62,854 nt of DNA, taken from NCBI GenBank assembly GCA_017414585.1, contig JAFQLN010000018.1, positions 1 through 62,854 on the forward strand, read 5' to 3'. Within the stretch, counting starts at the first letter, position 1. Every line of letters begins with the position of its first letter. Shown piece after piece: positions 50,690 through 59,221 of the stretch. Made by a program: the position numbers and the translations under genes. The notes under the pieces were generated by a model that did no database searches, had not been told where the DNA came from, and was given only the letters and a program-made list of their open reading frames with translations. Origin of the DNA: Clostridia bacterium (GTDB lineage: Bacteria; Bacillota_A; Clostridia; Oscillospirales; CAG-272).

Positions 50690-51145
50690 TCAGTAAAAGC
50701 CGATCCCGCCCATGACCACGCGGTATTTTGAAAGATCGAGCGATGCGGAAAAATCCGCACGGTTGTCCTTCCGTGTCGGCTTCGGAAGCACCTCAAAGCC
50801 AAGCAGTCCTCCGGTCGGATCCGCTCCCGCACGCGCCGCTCTGCAGGCATCCCGTGTGATCCGGAGGATTTTTTCGTCCCGCACCGACGCAAGTGCCAGC
50901 GGATCGAATCCGGAATCCGCCGCACGGATCACACCTGCCGCAGTATCGGGATAACCGCTGTCTTCCATCCGGTTCAGAATCACAGCGCACAGGGCTGTTT
51001 TCGCCCCGAAATCCGCGTCCGGATACGAGGAAGCCACTGCCCGGATGATCAGCTCGTCCTCGCTGCTGTCCGCGCACACCGGTACAGCAAGCAGGCAGAA
51101 AAGCAGCGCCAGTGCACATCCCATCTGTATTCTTCGATCGAACAT
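50690..51145 (-). CDS. SleB-like cell wall hydrolase domain protein, probably degenerate
   Basis: A 151-aa exported protein: signal peptide MFDRRIQMGCALALLFCLLA to about PVCA, then a short domain with LIIRAVASSYPDADFGAKTA and CAVILNRMEDSGYPDTAAGVI, the layout of the SleB/Hydrolase_2 fold. The usual RxVYGEARGE motif is replaced by RAVASSYPDADF, so the catalytic Glu is missing, and it may bind but not cut peptidoglycan. It starts close to a divergent aldo/keto reductase. Role uncertain. Confidence 0.7.
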   Translation of the reverse strand: MFDRRIQMGCALALLFCLLAVPVCADSSEDELIIRAVASSYPDADFGAKTALCAVILNRMEDSGYPDTAAGVIRAADSGFDPLALASVRDEKILRITRDACRAARAGADPTGGLLGFEVLPKPTRKDNRADFSASLDLSKYRVVMGGIGFY

Positions 51146-51226
51146 CGATTCTCACCTCCTGAAGCATAGTCTGTCCCAATCGCAAGGATTCTATAACCGG
51201 GACTTTTCCGAAAAAAAGCATTCCGG

Positions 51227-51255
51227 TTGACATCGGGCGAATCCCATGGTAAAAT
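51227..51255 (+). promoter_or_regulatory. Promoter of the aldo/keto reductase gene
   Basis: TTGACA, 17-base spacer, TAAAAT; leader of about 30 bases. Confidence 0.75.
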
Positions 51256-51290
51256 AAAGAGACTATAACAGATCAGGAGTATTTATCCAT

Positions 51291-52325
51291 ATGAAACAAA
51301 TTACGCTCGGCAGCACCGGCATTACTTCTCCCCAGAATGCCTTCGGTGCGCTTCCGATTCAGCGTGACTCTGCCGAAACTGCTGTCCGACTTCTTCGCCG
51401 TGCCTTTGAAGGCGGCATGACCTTCTTCGATACCGCACGGTCTTATTCCGACAGCGAAGAAAAAGTCGGCATTGCCCTGTCCGATGTGCGCAGACAGATC
51501 ACGCTCGCCACCAAAACAGGCGCATCCACACCGGATGAAATGAAGCGGCACATCGAAACCTCCCTCTCGCTTCTGAAAACGGACTATCTGGATATCTACC
51601 AGTTCCACTGCGCGAACCGCTGTTATCAGCCCGGCGACGGAACGGGGATGTACGAAACGATGGAAGACTTCAAGCGGCAGGGACTGGTGCGCCATATCGG
51701 CATCACCTGTCACAAAATCGGCGTCGCCGAAGAATGTGTCCGCTCCGGTCTTTACGAAACGATGCAGTTCCCGTTCAGCTATCTTTCCGGAGAACGCGAG
51801 CTTGCCCTTGTCGAACTTTGCCGTGAAAAGAACGTCGGGTTCATCGCCATGAAGGGGCTTGCGGGCGGACTGATCACAAATTCCCGCGCTGCGATGGCCT
51901 ATATGACGCAGTTTGACAATGTTCTGCCGATCTGGGGCATTCAGCACGAACAGGAGCTGGACGAATGGCTTTCCTACATGGACGACACGCCTGCGTTTGA
52001 TGACGAGATCCGTGCGCTCATCGACGATGACCAGTACGAACTCGGCGGGGACTTCTGCCGCGGATGCGGATACTGTCTGCCTTGCCCGAAGAAAATTGTG
52101 ATCAACCAATGTGCGCGGATGTCCCTGATGCTTCGCCGTGCGCCTTCGGAAGCGTGGCTTTCGGACTACTGGAAAGCGGAAATGGAACGGATCACCGAAT
52201 GCGTCAACTGCTGTGCGTGCATGGTTCGCTGTCCGTACGAACTGAACACCCCCGCTCTGCTCCGGAAGAACTACGAGGATTATCAGAATGTTCTCGCCGG
52301 CAAAGTGCGTGTGACCAATGACTGA
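51291..52325 (+). CDS. Aldo/keto reductase with C-terminal iron-sulfur domain
   Basis: A 344-aa protein. The N-terminal AKR barrel has MTFFDTARSYSDSEEKVG (catalytic Asp/Tyr region), LATKTG (Lys) and YQFHC (His). The C-terminal part has two ferredoxin-like motifs: FCRGCGYCLPCPKKI and CVNCCACMVRCPYEL. It reduces carbonyl compounds, probably drawing electrons through the clusters. RBS AGGAG precedes ATG 51291. The gene overlaps the next ORF by 8 bases. Confidence 0.92.
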   Translation: MKQITLGSTGITSPQNAFGALPIQRDSAETAVRLLRRAFEGGMTFFDTARSYSDSEEKVGIALSDVRRQITLATKTGASTPDEMKRHIETSLSLLKTDYLDIYQFHCANRCYQPGDGTGMYETMEDFKRQGLVRHIGITCHKIGVAEECVRSGLYETMQFPFSYLSGERELALVELCREKNVGFIAMKGLAGGLITNSRAAMAYMTQFDNVLPIWGIQHEQELDEWLSYMDDTPAFDDEIRALIDDDQYELGGDFCRGCGYCLPCPKKIVINQCARMSLMLRRAPSEAWLSDYWKAEMERITECVNCCACMVRCPYELNTPALLRKNYEDYQNVLAGKVRVTND

Positions 52326-52683
52326 GCCCAACGCAAACGACAAGGAACTGCTCGACGCTCTCCGTTTAGAAGCTGTCCGGCAGGCAGAACTGCAGCGGGA
52401 GGATCTGGATCTTTCCGACGAATATGACGCAGCCGTTTACGCCATGTGGTATCTGCTCAATCCCCTGCAGCTGGAAGGGCGGGATTCTGTCGGCACCTCA
52501 CCGGTCTGCGAAAATCAGCTTGACGCTATGCGGACAGGATCTTTGCAGTTCACTGCGCACGCCCATCACGATGAGCCGCCGCATCCCTCTCCGGACGACC
52601 GCAGTATTTTCACTTCCCTGCACAAATTCAGCCGCACATTCATCCATTTTCTTTCCGACCGCTTCCGGATCCGCAGAATCTGA
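52318..52683 (+). CDS. Hypothetical protein downstream of aldo/keto reductase
   Basis: A 121-aa ORF starting within the last codons of the reductase. Codon use over the first 60 codons looks like its neighbours. The first half is acidic and helical (DKELLDALRLEAVRQAELQ), the second His/Pro-rich. I recognise no family. It is followed by a terminator, consistent with being the last gene of the unit. Confidence 0.5.
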   Translation: MTEPNANDKELLDALRLEAVRQAELQREDLDLSDEYDAAVYAMWYLLNPLQLEGRDSVGTSPVCENQLDAMRTGSLQFTAHAHHDEPPHPSPDDRSIFTSLHKFSRTFIHFLSDRFRIRRI

Positions 52684-52710
52684 TTCATCCTCTTTTATAT
52701 TCTGAACATA

Positions 52711-52760
52711 AAAATCCCCGGTTCCGGAAGAACTGTGTGTCTTCGCCGTACCGGGGTTTT
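52711..52760. terminator. Terminator between the orphan ORF and rtcB
   Basis: AAAATCCCCGGT pairs with ACCGGGGTTTT (one bulge), followed by T-rich sequence; A tract on the other side suits rtcB as well. Confidence 0.75.
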
Positions 52761-52821
52761 GTCTGCTTTTCTTCCAAATGTGCCGCATATTTCAGCACCC
52801 TGTCTGCTTCCCTGCATCCGC

Positions 52822-54030
52822 TTATTCCGCCGCTTTAAAATTATAGAGCGGACGGATGCGGCATAAAATCTCAGCCGTCGGGGTGATTTCCTCTTCAATT
52901 TCCGCAGAGGACTTGTACGCCATCGGCGCTTCGTCGAGCGTGTCCTTATCCACACAGGTCGAGAATACTGCCTTCATCTCCGCACGGTACTGTGCCATCG
53001 ACAGGGTATCAAATGCGGCTCTGCGGCTCATTTTCCGTCCCGCACCGTGGGGAGCCGAGCAGTTCCATTCCGCGTTTCCTTTTCCGGTACAGATGAGCGC
53101 ACCGTCCCGCATATTCAGCGGAATGAGCAGTTTTTCTCCCGCTTTCGCCGATACCGCTCCTTTGCGGAGAATCATTTCGTCCGTGTCGATGTAGTTATGC
53201 GTTGTCGTGAAGCGGTCCACTTCCGTCAGGTGCATACCGGAGAGGATCACTTCCGTCATGGCACGGCGGTTGAGCGCGGCAAACTGCTGGATGAGCTTCA
53301 TATCATGGATATATTCCTCAAACAGCGCGCCTTCCACATATGCGAGATCCTTCGGCAGATTATCCGGAAGGATTTTCTGTTTTTTGCGTTCCTTCACGGC
53401 TTTCTGAATCTCTTTCTCCCGCCCCGCCGCACGCATTTCGGCAATCATTTCGTCCAGCTGCCGTTTCGCATTGCCGCAGAGCATTTTATACCCCTCCGTC
53501 TGGTAGTACATCGCCGCTTCACTGCCGAGATGCCGGCTTCCCGAATGCACAACGAGATAAAGACTGCCGTCGTCCCCGCGGTCGATTTCAATAAAATGAT
53601 TGCCGCCGCCGAGCGTGCCTATACTGTGCCATGCGCGGTGGAGGTTTACTTCCTTCCGGCAGAAAAGCGCAGTAAGGTCGATTGCATCGTTCAGCTCATG
53701 CGGTGTCTTCCGCACCTCTCTGCCGCAGGGAATTGTCCGCCGGATGAGTGCGTCAAGTGCGGCAAAGTCAATTTCTTTTTCCGCCAGCCGTACCGTCTCC
53801 ATGCCGCAGCCGATATCCACGCCGACCATACCGGGTACGACTTTATCCCGAATGGTCATGGTCGTGCCGATGGTACATCCCATCCCCGCGTGCACGTCCG
53901 GCATGATGCGGATTTTCGAGCCGGCAAAAACTTCCTGACAGCACACGGCAAGAATCTGTTTTTCCGCCGCTTCCTCCAGCTGATGCGTGAAGCATACGGC
54001 GCGGTTGTGTGTTCCGATGACTTCTATCAC
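52822..54030 (-). CDS. rtcB: RNA ligase RtcB
   Basis: A 402-aa GTP-dependent 3'-phosphate/5'-OH RNA ligase. Metal and guanylate sites are in DVHAGMGCTIG (residues 45-55), VGVDIGCGMETV, WHSIGTLGGGNHFIEI, VVHSGSRHLG and CSAPHGAGRKMSR (catalytic His). RtcB repairs broken tRNAs and other RNAs in bacteria. It follows the slipin gene by 3 bases in one operon with a tRNA-like leader. No archease, RtcA or RtcR-like activator is nearby, so control must be by other means. Confidence 0.96.
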   Translation of the reverse strand: MIEVIGTHNRAVCFTHQLEEAAEKQILAVCCQEVFAGSKIRIMPDVHAGMGCTIGTTMTIRDKVVPGMVGVDIGCGMETVRLAEKEIDFAALDALIRRTIPCGREVRKTPHELNDAIDLTALFCRKEVNLHRAWHSIGTLGGGNHFIEIDRGDDGSLYLVVHSGSRHLGSEAAMYYQTEGYKMLCGNAKRQLDEMIAEMRAAGREKEIQKAVKERKKQKILPDNLPKDLAYVEGALFEEYIHDMKLIQQFAALNRRAMTEVILSGMHLTEVDRFTTTHNYIDTDEMILRKGAVSAKAGEKLLIPLNMRDGALICTGKGNAEWNCSAPHGAGRKMSRRAAFDTLSMAQYRAEMKAVFSTCVDKDTLDEAPMAYKSSAEIEEEITPTAEILCRIRPLYNFKAAE

Positions 54031-54033
54031 AGC

Positions 54034-55146
54034 TCATGCCTCCTTCTTCTCTCCGAGAATCGCCGCGAGCTGTTCCGTCACGCCTGCACGTCCGTCCACG
54101 GTGATACTGCCGATTTTTTCACAGATTCTCTCGAGACATTCCAGTTCCTTGAGTTTATAAAGCGTTTTGTTTTCATCCATCAGCTTTGCCGTATTGAGCA
54201 GGGAGCGGGTGGATGCCACTTCCTCCCGGCGCGTGATCACATTCGCCTGCGCGCGCTTTTCTGCGATGAGAACGGTGTTCATAATCTCGCGGATTTCTCC
54301 GGGCAGGATGATGTCCTTCACGCCCGCTTCCGCAAAGCATACATACAGTTCCTCTTCCTTCTCCTTCAGTTTTTCAAACACAAAACGTGCCATTTCTTCC
54401 TTATTTTCAAGAATTTCATCAATCCTGTACTTTCCGACAAATTCCCGGAGCGCAAGCTGTGCCCGAAGGTGGATCTGTTCCCGGACATTTTCCACTTCGG
54501 TGAACACCTTCACGCAGTCCGTCACGCGGTATGTACAGACAAAATTGATGCGCAGACCGACTTTATCGAGTGTGAGTATCTCCTGTCCGGTCAGCTCCAT
54601 TTTCTGCAGGCGCATATCAATTTTCTCGACTTCCACCCGCTTCATCTGGGATTTCCAGAAATAGTGCGCCCCCGGCTCGAGCACGCGGACGAACTTCCCG
54701 TCCACCAGAAGCAGACCCCGTTCGTATTCGGCTGTGTCAAAGCGGTAGTAATACGGCGTGCCCATTTTTGCGAAAATACTGCGCGGAATGCTGTCCGCGA
54801 CTTCGATTTCTTCCTCCGGGATGTGGATGAATGTGTGTGTGCGGCTGTCCTTCCAGAACGCGGTGCGTCTGCCCGAGAATCTGCCGGCAAAAACACCGTC
54901 CGCAAAGTGGAGGATGCTTTCCCCTTCCGCACCGTCTTCGCAGAATACCGCGTCCGCAAACGACCGGTTTTCAAGCAGGGTATCAAGCGGTGCAAGCTGT
55001 GAAAAAACTGCGTTGTTGTCCCCGGTCTGGTGCACTTCAATCTTCGCGTCGCCGAAGGTATGATATCTGCCCGGTTCGAGAACACGAACGAATCTGCCGT
55101 TTCTGAAATACAGACCTTTCTGGTTTTCCTGAATGATGGTTTTCAT
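54034..55146 (-). CDS. Slipin / SPFH domain protein
   Basis: A 370-aa protein with an SPFH domain (about 150-320; ILTLDKVGLRINFVCTYRV, LREFVGKYRIDEIL) and a helical region beyond. Unusually, the short slipin entry motif occurs twice: GLYFRNGRFVRVLEPGRY at residues 11-28 and GLLLVDGKFVRVLEPGAHY near 145-163, suggesting internal duplication. There is no clear membrane helix. RBS AAAGGAGGGACATTCCC precedes ATG 55146. It forms an operon with rtcB; SPFH proteins are known neighbours of RtcB, possibly organising RNA repair at membranes. Confidence 0.88.
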   Translation of the reverse strand: MKTIIQENQKGLYFRNGRFVRVLEPGRYHTFGDAKIEVHQTGDNNAVFSQLAPLDTLLENRSFADAVFCEDGAEGESILHFADGVFAGRFSGRRTAFWKDSRTHTFIHIPEEEIEVADSIPRSIFAKMGTPYYYRFDTAEYERGLLLVDGKFVRVLEPGAHYFWKSQMKRVEVEKIDMRLQKMELTGQEILTLDKVGLRINFVCTYRVTDCVKVFTEVENVREQIHLRAQLALREFVGKYRIDEILENKEEMARFVFEKLKEKEEELYVCFAEAGVKDIILPGEIREIMNTVLIAEKRAQANVITRREEVASTRSLLNTAKLMDENKTLYKLKELECLERICEKIGSITVDGRAGVTEQLAAILGEKKEA

Positions 55147-55425
55147 GGGAATGTCCCTCCTTTATGTAAAATAGATTGTTTTACGAACAGAATCCCTTGT
55201 CTGCGGCTGCTGCCTTGAGATATGTTCTGCATCAGCGGGAACGGGTCTGGCTGATGTTTTGCATACCGGTATCCGGCAGCAGGCAGGGCTGACAACGGAT
55301 GGAGACTGCGGCGGCAGAAAGGCAGAATCTGCGCTTCATCCGTCCGCAAAATCTCCGGAAGCATCGTGCTTCAAAGTCGATTCCTTGACACTATATCTCT
55401 GAGGGCCGGCTGTTTTTGGAAATAC
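55147..55425 (-). other. Long untranslated region between the T-arms and the slipin gene
   Basis: About 280 bases with no convincing ORF. It contains further hairpins, including GAAGCA/TGCTTC and CATCAGC/GCTGATG, so the structured RNA may be longer than the T-arm part. The slipin RBS is at its end. Confidence 0.5.
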
Positions 55426-55604
55426 GGATATTTCAGGGGACTTGAACCCCCACGGAGTACCGGCGAACTCCCTGCCATGCTTTTTTCCATACCACTGGCG
55501 TACCTTCAAGTACGGTGGGACTCGAACCCACGCATCCGAAGTTCGGCATACACTTTGGAATATCCTCGTGTACCGGTACGGCATCGGAACCGTACCCCTT
55601 CGTT
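55426..55604 (-). ncRNA. Structured leader with two tRNA-like T-arms, upstream of slipin-rtcB
   Basis: Starting about 55604 on the minus strand, the RNA has two T-arm-like hairpins: GTGGG-TTCGAGT-CCCAC (55531-55515) and GGGGG-TTCAAGT-CCCCT (55451-55435). The first is preceded by GGGTACG (55597-55591), pairing as a 7-bp acceptor with CGTACTT (55514-55508), and between them lie a TACAC/GTGTA anticodon-like stem with an oversized loop and a small variable-like arm. The second has GGATATT/AATATCC closing pairs (55565-55559 / 55432-55426). No CCA is encoded and no normal anticodon loop exists. Likely tRNA mimics tied to RNA repair. Confidence 0.7.
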
Positions 55605-55610
55605 GTGCCT

Positions 55611-55616
55611 ATTATA
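55611..55616 (-). promoter_or_regulatory. -10 element upstream of the tRNA-like leader
   Basis: TATAAT on the minus strand, predicting a start near 55604. No clear -35 at 17 bases, so an activator or alternative factor may be needed. Confidence 0.55.
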
Positions 55617-55723
55617 GCAGAATCTTCCGCTGCAATCACGGAAAAAAATCTGCGAAAACGCGGGACAGGATATTCTTCCCCGAAGCACCTGTGCGTTTTT
55701 TCCTTCTTTCATGCCGGTTTTCC

Positions 55724-55752
55724 TTGACAACGCCGCACGGATATGCTACAGT
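55724..55752 (+). promoter_or_regulatory. Promoter of the GH38 gene
   Basis: TTGACA, 17-base spacer, TACAGT; about 35 bases before ATG 55788. Confidence 0.7.
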
Positions 55753-55787
55753 AATATCATCATACCATGTTCGTAAGGAGAATCCCC

Positions 55788-58226
55788 ATGAAAGAAAAAA
55801 AGAAAGTGTATCTTGTCGGCAATGCCCATCTCGATCCCGTATGGCAGTGGCGCTGGCAGGAAGGCAGTGCGGAAGCGAAGGCTACCATCCGTTCCGCACT
55901 CGACCGCATGAAGGAATTTGACGAATTCCGCTTTGTATGCTCCTCGGCTTCGGTCTATCAGTGGATTGAAGAATTCGCGCCGGAGATGTTTGAAGAAGTC
56001 AAGCAGCGCGTTGCCGAGGGCAGATTCACCGTGGTCGGCGGATGGCATGTTCAGCCCGACTGCAACCTGCCTTCCGGAGAAGCGTTCGCACGGCAGTCCC
56101 TCTATGCGCAGCGTTACTTCAAGGAAAAACTGGGCGTTACAGCAAAAGTCGGCTACAATGTGGACAGCTTCGGGCACAACTGTATGCTCCCGCAGATTCT
56201 CAAAAAGAGCGGTATGGATGCCTATATCTGGATGCGTCCCGGATTTCATGAAAAGGACATCGAAACCGATCTGTTCGCATGGACTTCTCCCGACGGTTCT
56301 TCCGTAACGGCTTACCACATTCTCAATAACTACGGATACAATTTCCGTGATCTCGGCGAGCTGGAAAAGCGCATGGACACGCTGAACCATGTCACCCGCA
56401 CCGATGTGGATACCGCGCCCCTTTTCTACGGTGTCGGAAACCACGGCGGCGGTCCGACCATCAGAAATCTGGAGGTTCTGCGTGCGTATCAGGCGGCGCA
56501 TCCCGAAGTTGCGCTGATCCATTCGGATATTCACGATTTCTTCGAGGATGTCCGTTCGTCCGGCGTACAGATTCCCGTTTATACCGAGGATCTTCAGCAC
56601 CATGCAGCCGGCTGTTATTCCACCGTTCACCGCATCAAGGACGGCATCCGCCGCGCGGAAACTTCTCTCACAGCCGCCGAAACCTACCATATGCTCGCGG
56701 CAAAGCTGTGCGGCAGAACCGGTGCCATCACGGAAAAAATGAAGGAAGCGTGGAAACAGGTCTGCTTCTGCCACTTCCACGACTCCATGGACGGATGCTC
56801 GATCGCTGAAGTATACGATGATGCGGATCAGATGCTCGGCATGGCGCGCCATACAGCCGCAGTCACCGAAAACAATGCGCTTCAGACTCTTTCGTGGGCA
56901 ATCGGTACGCCGGACATGGAAAAAGGACTGCCCGTCGTCGTCTTCAATCCGCACAGCTTCGACGCCGACCAGCTTGTACAGGTAAACAGACAGTACAGCC
57001 GCGTGACCGACGCCGACGGCAATCCCGTCCTCTCCCAGCACGTTCACGCCTCCTCCTATGAATGCTACTGGCGCAGGGACACACTCTTTAAAGCCCATGT
57101 TCCCGCGCTCGGCTATGCAGTCTACTATCTCTCCGACGGAGAACCGTTCTTCACGGAAAGCGATGCAAAGGCGACTGCATTCGCCGGACACCGCACCGCA
57201 AACGAACACGGCGGAACCATCCTCGAAAATGACATTTACTGCATCCGCTTTGAACTGTACAGCGGATATATCACTTCGTTCGTTGACAAGCGCACCGGCA
57301 AAGAACTGATCACCGACCGCGCCGCTGTCCCGGTTGTCGTGGACGAATACTATCACGACACGTGGAGCCACGCGAAAAACTTCTTCACCGACCAGATGGC
57401 ACGCTTCTGTGATGCCGAAGTCACCGTAGTCGAAAACGGTCCTCTCCGCGCGGCGGTCAAAGTTGTCAGCCGCTACAACAACTCCACGCTGACGCAGTAT
57501 TTCTCTCTTGCATCCGGCAGTGACAAGCTCGAAGTCCGCGCGTATGCCGACTGGCACGAAAAGCACAAGATGCTCAAACTCGCATGGCCGATGGCGGTCG
57601 AAAATCCGAAGGCATACTACGAGATTCCCTTCGGCGTGATCGAACGCCCTGCCGACAGCGAAGAAGAACCCGGTCTTATGTGGACTGCCGTTCGCGGCAC
57701 CGATGCCGGCTGGGCTGTCGTCAACAACAACACCTATTCGTCCAGCGTGAAGGACGGAACGATTTATCAGACCATCCTGCGCAGTCCGATCTACGGCGAT
57801 CACGGCGGTCCCCGCACAGAGGAAAGCGAATTCACCGATCAGGGCATCATCAAATTCAGCTATACGCTCATGCCGCTCGGTGAGGACTTCACGCCCGTTA
57901 CCCGGGAAGCCAAGCTGCTCAACAAGCCGCTGACGAACATCATCGAAACATGGCACACGGGTACGCTCTCCGACAAGCCCTACAGCGGACTCACGGTCAG
58001 TGCGCCGAATGTGATGCTCTCCGCGCTCAAGCGTTCCGAAGACGGCACGGGCATGATCATCCGCCTGTACGAAACGACCGGACGCGAAGCCGATGTCACC
58101 GTATCGGGCGATCTGCTTCCCATCCCCCTCGCAGTGAAGTTCACGCCGTGGTCTGTGAACACCTACTATCTCGCAGACGGTGCCGATCACTGGAAGGAAG
58201 TCCTTCTGACGGAATACGATATCTGA
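55788..58226 (+). CDS. GH38 alpha-mannosidase
   Basis: An 812-aa cytoplasmic retaining glycosidase that removes alpha-linked mannose. Zinc and catalytic residues are in GNAHLDPVWQWRWQEG (His14, Asp16) and VGYNVDSFGHNCMLPQIL (nucleophile Asp126), then FCHFHDSMDGCS in the middle domain and beta-sandwich domains to the C terminus. ATG 55788 follows AAGGAG; ATG 55767 lacks one. No signal peptide, so it works on imported manno-oligosaccharides or N-glycan fragments. Single gene between a promoter and a terminator. Confidence 0.95.
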   Translation: MKEKKKVYLVGNAHLDPVWQWRWQEGSAEAKATIRSALDRMKEFDEFRFVCSSASVYQWIEEFAPEMFEEVKQRVAEGRFTVVGGWHVQPDCNLPSGEAFARQSLYAQRYFKEKLGVTAKVGYNVDSFGHNCMLPQILKKSGMDAYIWMRPGFHEKDIETDLFAWTSPDGSSVTAYHILNNYGYNFRDLGELEKRMDTLNHVTRTDVDTAPLFYGVGNHGGGPTIRNLEVLRAYQAAHPEVALIHSDIHDFFEDVRSSGVQIPVYTEDLQHHAAGCYSTVHRIKDGIRRAETSLTAAETYHMLAAKLCGRTGAITEKMKEAWKQVCFCHFHDSMDGCSIAEVYDDADQMLGMARHTAAVTENNALQTLSWAIGTPDMEKGLPVVVFNPHSFDADQLVQVNRQYSRVTDADGNPVLSQHVHASSYECYWRRDTLFKAHVPALGYAVYYLSDGEPFFTESDAKATAFAGHRTANEHGGTILENDIYCIRFELYSGYITSFVDKRTGKELITDRAAVPVVVDEYYHDTWSHAKNFFTDQMARFCDAEVTVVENGPLRAAVKVVSRYNNSTLTQYFSLASGSDKLEVRAYADWHEKHKMLKLAWPMAVENPKAYYEIPFGVIERPADSEEEPGLMWTAVRGTDAGWAVVNNNTYSSSVKDGTIYQTILRSPIYGDHGGPRTEESEFTDQGIIKFSYTLMPLGEDFTPVTREAKLLNKPLTNIIETWHTGTLSDKPYSGLTVSAPNVMLSALKRSEDGTGMIIRLYETTGREADVTVSGDLLPIPLAVKFTPWSVNTYYLADGADHWKEVLLTEYDI

Positions 58227-58235
58227 ATCAAATAA

Positions 58236-58284
58236 AACAAGGCTGCCGCATTTCGGAATTATTCCCGAGTGCAGCAGCCTTGTT
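58236..58284. terminator. Bidirectional terminator
   Basis: AACAAGGCTGC pairs with GCAGCCTTGTT with an inner mismatched stem; A- and T-rich sides on each strand serve GH38 and the WYL genes. Confidence 0.85.
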
Positions 58285-58288
58285 CTGT

Positions 58289-59221
58289 TTATATCCCCAG
58301 CTCCATCTGTTTTTTCAGCCGCTCACGGATCAGTTCTGCAAAGGACTCCGGCTCCGTCACCTTCACGAACGGTCCGAACGACAGCACGCGGATGACCAGC
58401 TCCGTTTCGTCCGGGGAATGATAATACACCGTCACGCGGTATGTCCCGTCCGCTGTTTTCTCCGCTGTCTTTTTGAAGTGGGCGAAATGCATCATCACAC
58501 GCTCAAGCGCATTGCGTTCGTCCGTCACCGCCATCGTCAACGTTTTCTCTGTGCCGCGCACGGATTTCAGCTTTCCCGGATGCCGTTCGCCTGCCTTGGG
58601 CCAGTACAGCCGGCACGCGGTCAGTCTCCCGAGATTGAGCACCGATCCGCTGAAGTATCCCGCGGATATCAGACGGAATTTGTCGTCCTTTTCAGAATAC
58701 TCCAGCCGCTCGGGCATGACGTACAGCCTGGTTTTCTTTCCGAACCGGTTCGGCTGCTCAATCTGCAGAGCGACTTTATGCTTCAAGGCGTAAAGAATCG
58801 TGCGGAAGTGTCGGATATAGACTTCATCCGAATAATTGTCCCCGTCCGCATAGCGGTCGAAATAATGAAAATCCTCTGCCCGGTACAGCGGTTCAGCCCC
58901 GCCGAGCACTTTTTCGAGACGTCCGTCGGTCAGATCGAACAGCTTCATGCGCGGATCGAGGAAGATTGCCTTGAGCCAGCGTTTTTCAAGCAGTGTCAGG
59001 GGCATCGTGGGTTTGTGCCGCAGCGGTGTGGTGCCGTTTCGGTACATGAGCTGCCACTTTCCTTCTTTCAGCGCGGGCAGAATCGTCAGTCCGCTTTCGG
59101 AAAATGCTGTCTGTGCCACGATGGCTGCCGCTTCCTTTTCCGTCAGTCCCCCTTCGACAGCGCGTCCGAGGATTTTTTCAGCCGCCCGGTAGTACAGACT
59201 GTAAAGTTCACTGAAAATCAT
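58289..59221 (-). CDS. WYL domain regulatory protein, second of a pair
   Basis: A 310-aa protein with a helical N-terminal region (residues 1-110) and a WYL-type ligand-binding domain (about 115-220; ALQIEQPNRFGKKTRLYVMPERLEYSEKDDKFRLI), then a WCX-like C-terminal extension (about 225-305). The WYL core is divergent. ATG 59221 overlaps the stop of the preceding gene (ATGA), so both are made together and probably form a heterodimer, as PafB/PafC do. The signal sensed is not known. Confidence 0.8.
   Translation of the reverse strand: MIFSELYSLYYRAAEKILGRAVEGGLTEKEAAAIVAQTAFSESGLTILPALKEGKWQLMYRNGTTPLRHKPTMPLTLLEKRWLKAIFLDPRMKLFDLTDGRLEKVLGGAEPLYRAEDFHYFDRYADGDNYSDEVYIRHFRTILYALKHKVALQIEQPNRFGKKTRLYVMPERLEYSEKDDKFRLISAGYFSGSVLNLGRLTACRLYWPKAGERHPGKLKSVRGTEKTLTMAVTDERNALERVMMHFAHFKKTAEKTADGTYRVTVYYHSPDETELVIRVLSFGPFVKVTEPESFAELIRERLKKQMELGI

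Noticed and set aside
53047..55002. 651-codon open frame opposite slipin and rtcB
   Set aside because: Spans two real genes and their junction on the other strand, so it is an artefact of base composition.
55426..55604. Ordinary tRNA genes
   Set aside because: T-arms are present, but anticodon loops of normal size and an encoded CCA are missing, and the pairing partners overlap; treated as tRNA-like RNA.
55746..58190. 814-codon open frame opposite the GH38 gene
   Set aside because: Antisense shadow of a well-supported alpha-mannosidase; no RBS and no family features.
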